DNA of 64,000 nucleotides. Origin: Paenibacillus faecis (GTDB taxonomy: Bacteria; Bacillota; Bacilli; Paenibacillales; Paenibacillaceae). Every line of letters starts with the position of its first letter. Position 1 is the stretch's first letter. The notes beneath the pieces are model-generated. The model was not told the DNA's origin, did not search any database, and worked only from the letters and a program-made list of their open reading frames with translations. A program made the translations under genes and the position numbers. This document shows, in pieces, positions 8,333 to 15,780 of this stretch. The DNA is taken from assembly GCF_008084145.1 (NCBI RefSeq), contig NZ_VSDO01000005.1, forward strand, positions 620,001 through 684,000. The letters run 5' to 3'.

Positions 8333-8767
8333 ATGTCGAAAATCGACTTTGAACTCAAAGATCGCATCTATCAACTTTATGAAGATGACTTGATCACCCA
8401 GAGGGAGGCAGAAATCTTGACTCAAGTGTTCAGCTACCCATCCAGAAAAGAAGCTGCCCAGAAGTTGGGTATCGAGCATCAGTCGCTCAGTGCCTGTATA
8501 TCGAAGCTTATCCGGGATCGGGTTTTGATCAAGGTAAGAAAGGGCGTGCTGAAGCTTACGGACGATATAAGCGCGATCAACAGGCAAATATCCTACGCTC
8601 CGCCGCCGCCGAAAGAGGTGCCATTGGTGATCTCAGATGACGAGCGGAAATGGATGCTACAACACTATGACGGCCGGAAAAGGTCAGAGGCAGCGAAGAT
8701 ACTTGGCCGCAGCAAATACGACATCAATCGAATGGCACTGGCCCTCGGGCTGGACCGGAAGTATTGA
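8333..8767 (+). CDS. Phage protein with two HTH segments
   Basis: A 144-residue protein with two helix-turn-helix-like parts: residues about 23-65 (REAEILTQVFSYPSRKEAAQKLG, HQSLSACISKLIRDRVL) and residues about 102-142 (DDERKWMLQHYDGRKRSEAAKILGRSKYDINRMALAL). The first resembles a sigma-region-4 or ArpU-type helix pair, the second a CENP-B/Hin-like helix pair. It probably binds DNA and may regulate early genes. AAAGGAGG at 8319-8326 supports the start. Confidence 0.7.
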   Translation: MSKIDFELKDRIYQLYEDDLITQREAEILTQVFSYPSRKEAAQKLGIEHQSLSACISKLIRDRVLIKVRKGVLKLTDDISAINRQISYAPPPPKEVPLVISDDERKWMLQHYDGRKRSEAAKILGRSKYDINRMALALGLDRKY

Positions 8768-8777
8768 GGCTGGGAAG

Positions 8778-9821
8778 GTGGAGCAACTTGAGCTTTTTGA
8801 CTTGGCCCCCGATTTCCGAAGTCATAAGAAATTCAAAAACCGGATCTTCCGTGAAAAAGCGGAGCTGGAGCTGGAACTGCGGCAGCAGGGACGGGACGAG
8901 ATAGTTTACGTCCTCAGCTTTGGAGGAGGAACGCAATCCGCGCATCTGCTTGAGCAGCATCTGCAGGGGAGAATCCATTACGATTACATCATTTTCTCGG
9001 ATACCGGAGCTGAACCGCAGTTTATTCACGAACAGGTTGAATGGTGGCGAGCTCGGCAGAGGTCATTCGGTAATAAAACGCCGTTTATCATTGCCCGGCA
9101 CAGCATTATGAAAGGCGGCTTGGAAGAGATGTTGATGCGCTGGATATTAACCGACTATCAGCGGTTCCAGATGCCCGTATATTGTTCAACGTTGGATCAG
9201 CAGACAGGGGAGATCAAGCCGGCGGGGATGATGCCGCGCCAATGCACGGTGGATTTCAAGATTATCCCGGTCAAGCAGGCCGCCCGCCGGATGGTAATGG
9301 AGAAGCTCGGGTTGGAGTATCGCCAGAAGATGCCTGACCATATCGGATTTATTATCGATATCGGATTTTCCTACGATGAGATCCGCCGAATCAACACTGA
9401 CCAGTCGCCGCAGTTCAAGTATATGCGGCTTGCCTACCCGCTGGTAGAGGAGAATTTAACAACATCGGATAGCATTCGGTTTTTAGAGGAAAACAACTTC
9501 CCGATGCGGCGCAGCCGGTGTTATCTATGTCCGTTTAACTGCGACGGGGCTCGGGATATCGGTATGGATTGGGAAGAAATCATCGAGAGCGAGCCGTTAT
9601 CTTTCCTGAAAGCTTGCTGGTTCGATGACAAGTTGCGTGAAGTGCAGAAAACAGGAACGAAGATTATGCGCAGCATACCATACCTGCACTACAGCCGGCA
9701 GCCACTTAAAGAGGTATATCCATCCGACTATACCAGAATACGTGAAGCGAACGGCATTGAACTTGAAGAATGGGCGATTGAGTGGACAGCATGCATTAAA
9801 GAAAATCACGGACTGAGGTGA
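8778..9821 (+). CDS. PAPS reductase/adenylyl-transfer family protein with clamp motif
   Basis: A 347-residue protein of the adenine-nucleotide alpha-hydrolase fold, with a PP-loop-like SFGGGTQS at residues 47-54, IIFSDTGAEP at 71-80, PRQCTVDFKI at 154-162 and CYLCPFNC at 248-255. Four cysteines (156, 248, 251, 255) could bind a metal or Fe-S cluster. Relatives include CysH, DndC and many phage proteins of unknown target. Start GTG 8778 is chosen because residues 2-7 then read EQLELF, a clamp-binding motif at the very N-terminus, and GAGG lies at 8766-8769. The DNA methyltransferase follows directly. Confidence 0.8.
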   Translation: MEQLELFDLAPDFRSHKKFKNRIFREKAELELELRQQGRDEIVYVLSFGGGTQSAHLLEQHLQGRIHYDYIIFSDTGAEPQFIHEQVEWWRARQRSFGNKTPFIIARHSIMKGGLEEMLMRWILTDYQRFQMPVYCSTLDQQTGEIKPAGMMPRQCTVDFKIIPVKQAARRMVMEKLGLEYRQKMPDHIGFIIDIGFSYDEIRRINTDQSPQFKYMRLAYPLVEENLTTSDSIRFLEENNFPMRRSRCYLCPFNCDGARDIGMDWEEIIESEPLSFLKACWFDDKLREVQKTGTKIMRSIPYLHYSRQPLKEVYPSDYTRIREANGIELEEWAIEWTACIKENHGLR

Positions 9822-9825
9822 GAAA

Positions 9826-11628
9826 GTGGGCATTGAAACTTTGGATAGTATCCAATACAAGACAGCATTTATTCTATTCGGCGGCATTGGCGGGGAGACA
9901 TCAGGGCTGATGGACTCGCAAATCGAATACGGTGGAAAGGTTTACCGGTTCAAAATTCTTGGTTCAGTAGACTTCGATCCGATTGCATGCCATAACCACG
10001 ACCTAATAACGGGGGAAAAGACATCCATATGCATGGACCTTTTTACCCGCGAGCAGTACATCGCCTGGAACGGCCAGGAGCCGCCCCCTGATTGGAAGGA
10101 ACTAACCCCGTGGGATATGTGGGTGGCGCTTGGATACCAGGTCCCGTTCTTCCTTTTTACAAGCCCACCTTGTAAGGGATTAAGCGGGCTGCTGCCGGAA
10201 AAGTCGGCCAAGACAGCCAAATATCAGGCTCTCAATCAGCTTACTGTCCGCGGCATTTGGCTTGTGCTCCAGGCATGCATTCAATACGGAGACGGATTAC
10301 CAGCAATCATTCAGCTTGAAAATGTTCCGCGTATTCGTACCCGCGGAAAGAGCCTCCTGCAACAAATAGAAAAGATGCTCAAAAAATACGGCTTTGCAGT
10401 AAACATGCGGGGTGATCATAACCTCGGGAAAATTGGTGGATTGGGGGCCGATCGGCTCCGGTTCCTGATAATGTCGCGGGACGAAGCGCAAGTTCCCAAC
10501 TTCATTTACTACCCAGAAGAGAAGCCGCTCAAGACCATAGGCGACGTCATTGGCCCGTTACCAATGCCGGGGGATACAGAAGCCGGCGGACCGCTCCATA
10601 GGCTACCCAACCTCCAGTGGAAGACGTGGGTCCGGCTGGCCTTTATCAAAGCGGGCGGAGACTGGCGTGACCTTCAAAACGTCCCCTTTGAACAATACCG
10701 AATCGTACATGAGGCCCGTGGCGGAGCCTATGCGATAGAAGAGTGGGACAAAACAAGCCGGACGGTCACGGGGACGGCTGGCCCGGGGCGGAGCAACGGC
10801 GCGGCTGCTGTATCAGACCCCAGAGTCAACTTCAAGGAGAGCACTCACGGCGCGATTTATCGGGTTTGCCGGGATGATCAGCCAGGCCCTACGGTAACAG
10901 GTGCCCATCGGCCAAACAACGGGGCGATTTCTATTTCAGACCCGAGGCTCAAGGACAGAGAAGGGCGGCACCCGGGCGTTTACCGGATAGTCCGAACGGA
11001 TGAGCCCGCGCCATGTGTAACCGGTACTCGTTTCGGCAGCGGTGCTCTCGCGGTAGCTGATCCGAGGGTAAAAACCGAACTCATGCCGGACAGTTACGGG
11101 GTACAAGACTGGGATGCGACGGGGAAGACGGTCCGCGGCGCCAGCCGAATTATGAACAGCCCGGCCAGTGTAAGCGATCCGCGCCTTGAATGTAATCCCC
11201 GTTCTGGTTCATATGGGGTTCAGGATTGGAACGAACCGGGTAAAACCGTCACTGGTTCCGGGGATGTCCATTCTGGTTCGGCAGCCTTGGCTGATCCGCG
11301 GATTCCGGCGGACACCGATCGAGGAGCGTGGGTTTTGATTGCTGAGGACGGCACTTGGCACCGCCCGCTTACCACCTATGAGCTCGCGATGCTCCAGAGC
11401 TTCCCGAGATATCTTCCCGACGGCCGCCCGTTTCAGTTGGAGGGATGCTCAGATGCCAAGGCTCGGGAATACATCGGGAACGCGGTACCCTGCGACGCAG
11501 CAAAGGCGATGGGTAATGTGATCCTACTGGCAGCGGCGCAGGCGGAAGCCGGCGAAACGTTCTCAATGAGTTGGGACCCTATCTGGGTGGCGCCGCAGGA
11601 TAAAGAACAGCCGGCGGTGGTTCACTGA
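9826..11628 (+). CDS. C5 cytosine DNA methyltransferase with five internal repeats
   Basis: A 600-residue protein. The catalytic half shows motif I as LFGGIGG (18-24), motif IV as SPPC with the catalytic Cys at 116, ENV at 165-167 and a motif VIII-like DRLRF (209-213). The end shows LTTYELAMLQSFP (515-527) and GNAVP (551-555), the usual last motifs. Between lie five repeats of about 40 residues (near 302, 344, 385, 424, 463), each of the form Y-x-[VI]-..-TVTG-..-[SA]DPR. They replace the normal target-recognition domain. It likely methylates phage DNA against host restriction. GTG start; GAGGTGAG precedes it. Confidence 0.9.
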   Translation: MGIETLDSIQYKTAFILFGGIGGETSGLMDSQIEYGGKVYRFKILGSVDFDPIACHNHDLITGEKTSICMDLFTREQYIAWNGQEPPPDWKELTPWDMWVALGYQVPFFLFTSPPCKGLSGLLPEKSAKTAKYQALNQLTVRGIWLVLQACIQYGDGLPAIIQLENVPRIRTRGKSLLQQIEKMLKKYGFAVNMRGDHNLGKIGGLGADRLRFLIMSRDEAQVPNFIYYPEEKPLKTIGDVIGPLPMPGDTEAGGPLHRLPNLQWKTWVRLAFIKAGGDWRDLQNVPFEQYRIVHEARGGAYAIEEWDKTSRTVTGTAGPGRSNGAAAVSDPRVNFKESTHGAIYRVCRDDQPGPTVTGAHRPNNGAISISDPRLKDREGRHPGVYRIVRTDEPAPCVTGTRFGSGALAVADPRVKTELMPDSYGVQDWDATGKTVRGASRIMNSPASVSDPRLECNPRSGSYGVQDWNEPGKTVTGSGDVHSGSAALADPRIPADTDRGAWVLIAEDGTWHRPLTTYELAMLQSFPRYLPDGRPFQLEGCSDAKAREYIGNAVPCDAAKAMGNVILLAAAQAEAGETFSMSWDPIWVAPQDKEQPAVVH

Positions 11629-11951
11629 TGAATCAGATTATGCTCAACCTGCCGCAATATGGCCCCTGGTTGATAACTCATAAAGGCGATCAATCCTGTC
11701 GCATGCTGGCGGATCGACATTATTCCCGGCAAACAATCGGGGCATTGCAGTTCACCCGTCCTGGCAGGAATCTGGTCCTTCGGTCGGCAGACGGCGCCGC
11801 GGTGTGGGTGACATGGGACGGGATCAGAGACGATGGCTTGCAGGCTTGGGAGTGTACTATCTTCCGAAACGAGGCTCCCGGACTGTACCTAAGCAGTGAT
11901 TTGGTTCGGGCTGCCGTCACCGCAACGCACGCCGAATGCAAGTCGGCCTGA
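11628..11951 (+). CDS. Conserved phage protein, probably shortened by internal deletion
   Basis: A 107-residue protein overlapping the methyltransferase stop. It begins with PWLITHKGDQSCRMLADRHY and continues SRQTIGALQFTRPGRNLVLR and RDDGLQAWECTIFRNE, a pattern I recognise from a phage family of about 160-180 residues with no known function. Here it stops abruptly at CKSA. In another frame, GLSKRRGLVLLQWKG runs to a stop at 11992, and it looks like the missing C-terminus of the family. An out-of-frame internal deletion of about 50 codons would explain both. Confidence 0.6.
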   Translation: MNQIMLNLPQYGPWLITHKGDQSCRMLADRHYSRQTIGALQFTRPGRNLVLRSADGAAVWVTWDGIRDDGLQAWECTIFRNEAPGLYLSSDLVRAAVTATHAECKSA

Positions 11952-11999
11952 GCAAACGTCGCGGATTGGTTTTATTGCAATGGAAAGGGTGAGACCGGT

Positions 12000-12257
12000 A
12001 TGGAGCAAATCACATGGGAACAAGGCGCCGCGCTCTTCCGGGAGATTGGCCGGACCCCTCCCGGAGACTGGACGCACGATCTGAACACGATCCAGACCGG
12101 TCCGGCAAGAGTCGTTTCCCGCGTGGAGGCCCCGGGTGGCTTGGAGATAGTCTACTTCCGGATGCCGGACGGCTCCGGGGCGTGGCCGGGAGCAAATTGG
12201 GATCGGTTCGCGGTGCCACGGCAGCCACAGTTGGTAGAACAAATGACGTTATTTTGA
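12000..12257 (+). CDS. Small phage protein ending in a clamp-binding motif
   Basis: An 85-residue protein with a compact, tryptophan-containing body (MEQITWEQGAALFREIG, YFRMPDGSGAWPGANWDRF) whose last six residues are EQMTLF, close to the QLxLF clamp consensus. No family is recognised for the body. A weak AAAGGGTGAG site at 11984-11993 precedes the start. It lies directly after the probable deletion in the previous gene and is followed by a second gene with the same kind of ending. Confidence 0.65.
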   Translation: MEQITWEQGAALFREIGRTPPGDWTHDLNTIQTGPARVVSRVEAPGGLEIVYFRMPDGSGAWPGANWDRFAVPRQPQLVEQMTLF

Positions 12258-12268
12258 GGAGGGGTTGC

Positions 12269-12616
12269 ATGTACGAATGCTTCTATGCTGGGGCGCGGCA
12301 TGCCGTCCAGGCAAGTAAATCTGAAATGGTTCAGCATGCGGAAGAAATCAAGGCCTTAATCGACACCCTTCATTTCAACGTTGAAGTGATAGCAGTAAAC
12401 AGGTTCTACAAATGGGATTTCATCGGGAGGCCATTAATAGGGGGTTTTGCAGGAAGTCTGCATGTATACGTTGCGCGGCCAGATAAAGATACAATCCGAA
12501 GAGATTACGAGTTTCGCGGTTATGGTGGCGACGTTTGGGAGCAAGCACCAAACTTTGTGCAGTTAAAGGATTTGGAGAACGGACAGGTGGAACCCGAACA
12601 GTTGGCCCTGTTTTAA
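12269..12616 (+). CDS. Hypothetical phage protein ending in EQLALF
   Basis: A 115-residue protein with start at 12269, preceded by GAGGAGGGG. The body is mixed alpha/beta (EEIKALIDTLHFNVEVIAVNRFYKWDF, SLHVYVARPDKDTI) and unrecognised. The final residues are EQLALF, a good match to the sliding-clamp binding peptide, placed at the extreme C-terminus as in many clamp clients. It follows another small protein with the ending EQMTLF, so the two genes may be diverged or functionally paired. Confidence 0.7.
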   Translation: MYECFYAGARHAVQASKSEMVQHAEEIKALIDTLHFNVEVIAVNRFYKWDFIGRPLIGGFAGSLHVYVARPDKDTIRRDYEFRGYGGDVWEQAPNFVQLKDLENGQVEPEQLALF

Positions 12617-12629
12617 GGGGGAGAGCGTT

Positions 12630-12806
12630 TTGGTTAGTAAACAAAAAATCGCAACCGAGACGTCCAACGTTATTGATTACCGCGACCTATACGACCGGCT
12701 CAAAGAGATATCAGCGGCCAAGTGGACCCGGGAGATGGAAATGTTCTCGAAGCTGTATTGTTGGAAGTTAAATGATCGAAGGGAGAGTGACCAAAACCAT
12801 GGGTGA
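12630..12806 (+). CDS. Small hypothetical phage protein (58 aa)
   Basis: A 58-residue frame starting with TTG at 12630, preceded by AAGGGGGAG at 12615-12623. The protein is charged and helical (YRDLYDRLKEISAAKWTREMEMF). It ends inside the start of the next gene, a coupling typical of this region. No family is recognised. The ribosome site and the absence of any other gene in this gap support it. Confidence 0.55.
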   Translation: MVSKQKIATETSNVIDYRDLYDRLKEISAAKWTREMEMFSKLYCWKLNDRRESDQNHG

Positions 12807-13179
12807 CCTAAATAAAGGACTTTATAACAAGTATCAGATCATCAACCGGGAGACTGGGCGGGAAGTTGAGGGCGACTATTTTGTCCTTAAACCTGCAACG
12901 GACCCGGCAGCAAGAGCGGCACTCGAAGCTTACGCTGAAGCAACTAATAATGAAAATCTAAAGGTAGATTTGTTTGCTTGGCTGGAAACAATGCCTGAAT
13001 TCAGCGAATGTGACTGGTGCGGCGAGCCTGCGGTCGAATTAAGTTATCCGCACATGTTTGACCTGGCCATAGGTAAGCGGATGTGCCGCGGCTGCTGGGA
13101 TCATGACCGCGAGGCTTACAAGGGAGCTTATGGCGAAGACATTGGGCCGTTTCATCCGATTGGAGGGGACAAGGCATGA
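12799..13179 (+). CDS. Phage protein with zinc-ribbon-like C-terminus
   Basis: A 126-residue protein. The first half (KYQIINRETGREVEGDYFVLKPATDPAARAAL in outline, then AYAEATNNENL) follows a pattern frequent in Firmicutes prophage early regions, in which a protein of unknown function ends its first domain with FVL+P..DPAA. The second half has CDWCGEP and CRGCWDH, two Cys pairs that could form a zinc ribbon. The start at 12799 is preferred over 12772 because GGGAG lies upstream only of the former, at longer than usual spacing. Confidence 0.65.
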   Translation: MGDLNKGLYNKYQIINRETGREVEGDYFVLKPATDPAARAALEAYAEATNNENLKVDLFAWLETMPEFSECDWCGEPAVELSYPHMFDLAIGKRMCRGCWDHDREAYKGAYGEDIGPFHPIGGDKA

Positions 13180-13607
13180 AAACCATAACGATATTACAGC
13201 CCTGGGCGACGCTGATCGCTATCAGGGAGAAACGATTTGAAACGCGGAGTTGGCTGACCAAGCATCGCGGGGCGCTTGCTATCCATGCCGGTAAAAAAAT
13301 AGATTATGACGCCTGCCGGGTGCCAGAGATCAGCGCGGCGCTCGCTCGGCACGGGTATAAAGCGGACAATCTCCCGACCGGAGCAATAGTAGCAACTGCT
13401 CAACTGATCGATTGCTTGAAATCGGTGGATACCTGGACAGATGGATATGAGCTTGAAGGTAGAAGGCTGATATACTCCCCAGAATATGAATTTGGTGATT
13501 TCACCCCAGGACGTTATGCATGGGAATTGACTGATGTTCAGCAGTTGACCGAACCGATCCCAGTAAAGGGACAACAAGGGCTCTGGAATTGGGAGGGGCA
13601 ACTATGA
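13176..13607 (+). CDS. ASCH-domain protein
   Basis: A 143-residue protein with the ASCH fold hallmarks: an N-terminal ITILQPWATLIAIREKRFETRSW, then HRGALAIHAGKK, GAIVATAQLIDC and a C-terminal GRYAWELTDVQQLTEPIPVKGQQGLWNW. ASCH domains bind RNA or modified nucleosides and some hydrolyse N4-acetylcytidine. In phages they are small accessory genes of unclear target. The gene overlaps the stop of the previous gene by four bases. Confidence 0.85.
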   Translation: MKTITILQPWATLIAIREKRFETRSWLTKHRGALAIHAGKKIDYDACRVPEISAALARHGYKADNLPTGAIVATAQLIDCLKSVDTWTDGYELEGRRLIYSPEYEFGDFTPGRYAWELTDVQQLTEPIPVKGQQGLWNWEGQL

Positions 13608-14029
13608 GTGAACGGCTAACGGAAAAACAGGTGAAGGAGATACGCGAGCTCATCCACGAGTGGAGGCCATTTGTGAGCCCCCTTCGCGATCCGCTGGAAC
13701 GAACGTTGATCTCGGAACAGGCAGGATGGGCTGAAGTCGATCGATTAAACAGGCTTGTTGTCTCCCTCCAGGAACAACTCCGCCAGGCCAGTCAATGCGC
13801 TGCACACTGGATATGCCATCATCATGCTGAGGAAACCCGGTTCCATCGGCAGAATTCCGAGATAGGGCAACTGAGAGCCGAAAGAACTCAACTTGTTTTG
13901 AATCTGGAAAGTCGCATAGCCGACCAACTACGCTGGGGAACGCCGGTCAGCAAGGAAATAGCACGGGAGCTCCAAGCGATTGTGAATGAAATCAAAGAGG
14001 GTGATCTGCATGCTGGACAAAGGGCTTAA
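13604..14029 (+). CDS. Hypothetical phage coiled-coil protein
   Basis: A 141-residue protein whose ATG overlaps the stop of the ASCH gene and is preceded by GGGAGGGG. It is almost entirely helical and charged (EQVKEIRELIHEW, DRLNRLVVSLQEQLRQA, IGQLRAERTQLVLNLESRIADQL), consistent with a coiled coil over residues about 45-110, with a histidine- and cysteine-containing patch (CAAHWICHHH). I do not recognise a family. Confidence 0.6.
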   Translation: MSERLTEKQVKEIRELIHEWRPFVSPLRDPLERTLISEQAGWAEVDRLNRLVVSLQEQLRQASQCAAHWICHHHAEETRFHRQNSEIGQLRAERTQLVLNLESRIADQLRWGTPVSKEIARELQAIVNEIKEGDLHAGQRA

Positions 14030-14183
14030 AACCGAGAAATGGACACCGGAGCGGTTGGCCGCACACTTGAAGGAGATCGGCGCCGACGGTCCGCCACCTC
14101 CCCGGTACGTGGACAATACAATCACGGACAGCCAGAAGGGGCATAACGGGAAGTACATTAAGAAATGGGGGACGGGAAAATGA
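14010..14183 (+). CDS. Small hypothetical phage protein (57 aa)
   Basis: A 57-residue basic protein with a proline-rich middle (GADGPPPPRYV) and a lysine-rich end. AGAGGGTGAT just upstream of 14010 supports the start. It overlaps the preceding gene by 20 bases and the following by 4. No family is recognised. Confidence 0.5.
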   Translation: MLDKGLKTEKWTPERLAAHLKEIGADGPPPPRYVDNTITDSQKGHNGKYIKKWGTGK

Positions 14184-14485
14184 AAGATGCCACTGTAACT
14201 CTAAGCTATGAGAGTTTTCAGGAAATCAAGCGAAAAGCCGACCTTTATGACGCTACCAAAGTGAGCAATCTGGCCAGAGAGGAACGGCAAATCAAATTCA
14301 TAGAATCATTATGCCATACCATCGAAAAAGCGAATGATAGCAAGTCACTTGAGCACAAACAGTTTTACATCGCCCGAGGAATCCGGGAGATTTGCGAAAA
14401 CTATGGTATGGACTTGCTAGAAAACTACGGCGAATTAGACGAGGGGCAAGATCCAGAAGCCGAGAAACCTGTCATATCCACCTGA
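14180..14485 (+). CDS. Hypothetical phage protein (101 aa)
   Basis: A 101-residue helical protein (TLSYESFQEIKRKADLYDA, REERQIKFIESLCHTIEKA) ending in an acidic stretch. Start 14180 is chosen over 14165 because the purine-rich GGGGGACGGG lies just upstream. No membrane segment or family is recognised. It lies between small early genes and a protein with an SSB-like tail. Confidence 0.55.
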   Translation: MKDATVTLSYESFQEIKRKADLYDATKVSNLAREERQIKFIESLCHTIEKANDSKSLEHKQFYIARGIREICENYGMDLLENYGELDEGQDPEAEKPVIST

Positions 14486-14522
14486 AATCATTTCAAAAAT
14501 TATTCCGAGAGGGGAAATCAAA

Positions 14523-15014
14523 ATGTCTATCACAATCAAAGCTGGATTCAATAAACAAACGAAAGATTCGAAAAAAGAACAGGTGCAATTCTATGTCAAA
14601 GGTGAGGATGAGCATAAGCCGGAGCTCAACGAAATGACGCGCTCAGTGGTCATCCTCAGCATCGAAGGCGTTGAACAGCAGCTTACCGCTGAGTTTAAGA
14701 AATCCTCTAAGGACGCGAAAAAAACGGTCCTGGATTTCGAGGTAAAGGGCGACGCTTCAGCAGAAAAGTCGTTCGAGTTTTACAAAAAGGCCGGCCATGA
14801 TGTCGTGCTGACGATCACCGAATCGGACGAAACGCTGGAAGAGTTCGAGGAGCACCAGAAAAAATACCGCGAGGGCCTGAAGGGGAAGATCAATCCGGAC
14901 GGAACGGCGGAAGTGGATAAAAACCAGATGACTCTGGAGGAAGCAATGGGCGCCGCAGGGAATGACCCGATGGATGGCGTGGATGATAAGGATCCGGATG
15001 ATCTGCCGATGTGA
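14523..15014 (+). CDS. Phage protein with SSB-like acidic C-terminal tail
   Basis: A 163-residue protein. Residues 1-115 look beta-rich and lysine-rich (SITIKAGFNKQTKDSKKEQVQFYVKG in outline; TVLDFEVKG; HDVVLTITE). The tail is acidic and low-complexity and ends PDDLPM, very like the DDxPF tip by which SSB proteins dock partners. The RecT of this phage ends DDSLPM. A single-strand DNA binding role is possible, but no OB fold can be proved by eye. AGAGGGGAAAT precedes the start. Confidence 0.65.
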   Translation: MSITIKAGFNKQTKDSKKEQVQFYVKGEDEHKPELNEMTRSVVILSIEGVEQQLTAEFKKSSKDAKKTVLDFEVKGDASAEKSFEFYKKAGHDVVLTITESDETLEEFEEHQKKYREGLKGKINPDGTAEVDKNQMTLEEAMGAAGNDPMDGVDDKDPDDLPM

Positions 15015-15063
15015 TGAACAGCCCCGGCTCCGGCCGGGGAATCCCCAATCATCCTGGAGGTGA

Positions 15064-15549
15064 ATGCGAGTGGGGCAATTGAGCTTTCTTCCTGAAATTG
15101 ATCGGAAGTTAACGCAGGCAGCCGTTGAGGATGCCCTGGAGAAATACCGCATTTATAAGTTCCTCACTTACGAGGAGAGAGAAGCGAGCGTTACGGCCGG
15201 TTACAACGAAAGGTTTCACGGCCCGACCAATGTCACCAGCGACCAGACAGCGGACATTGCTGTCCATAACGTAGATAAACAGGCTCAGCGTAAATGGTAC
15301 TGCGAACGAGTTGAGCGCGTGGTCCGGCGGATGCCACGGATGGAGCGGTTCCTGATCGAGGAGAGGTATTTGACCAAGGAACATGACTATATAACGGACT
15401 ATCATGTATACAATCATGTGTTCCAGCCGCCGATCAGCGAGGGGAAATACAGCAAGATCAGGTGGAAGGCATTTTATAAATTGGCAGCGGATCTGAATTT
15501 GCTTGTTGAAAAGAATATGAACAGCGGGAGTGATGAGGGGGAAATTTAG
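15064..15549 (+). CDS. ArpU-family phage transcriptional regulator
   Basis: A 161-residue protein beginning QLSFLPEIDRKLTQAAVEDALEKYR (in outline), with HNVDKQAQRKWYCERVERVV, RMERFLIEERYL and a sigma-region-4-like end (YITDYHVYNHVF, EGKYSKIRWKAFYKLA). This is the ArpU/late-gene activator layout of Firmicutes phages. It usually sits at the end of the early region and switches on late genes. The QLSFL near its start also resembles a clamp peptide, but this stretch is common in the family. GGAGGTG precedes the start. Confidence 0.85.
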   Translation: MRVGQLSFLPEIDRKLTQAAVEDALEKYRIYKFLTYEEREASVTAGYNERFHGPTNVTSDQTADIAVHNVDKQAQRKWYCERVERVVRRMPRMERFLIEERYLTKEHDYITDYHVYNHVFQPPISEGKYSKIRWKAFYKLAADLNLLVEKNMNSGSDEGEI

Positions 15550-15588
15550 CCATGCCCCTTCTCATAACCTATAGTGGGTGATGTAAAT

Positions 15589-15780
15589 ATGGGGAGCCAA
15601 AAGGAGAAATCGTTCAGGCTGCATTTTCATTGTGTGGAGGATCGTTCCGCTGAAATAGCGCGAAATTTAGCGCGAACTGAATTAAAAAAGGTTTTTACAA
15701 AACATGGGGCTGTGTCGTACAATTTGGAAGAAGTTTTGTCCAAATATATTACGGAGGAAATACGTAATGATCAAAAGTGA
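15589..15780 (+). CDS. Small hypothetical protein upstream of integrase
   Basis: A 63-residue charged protein (RLHFHCVEDRSAEIARNLARTEL) whose end overlaps the integrase start by 14 bases. A GTG at 15574 is an alternative start with no clear ribosome site. Small genes before serine integrases sometimes encode directionality factors, but nothing in this one proves that. The family is not recognised. Confidence 0.5.
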   Translation: MGSQKEKSFRLHFHCVEDRSAEIARNLARTELKKVFTKHGAVSYNLEEVLSKYITEEIRNDQK

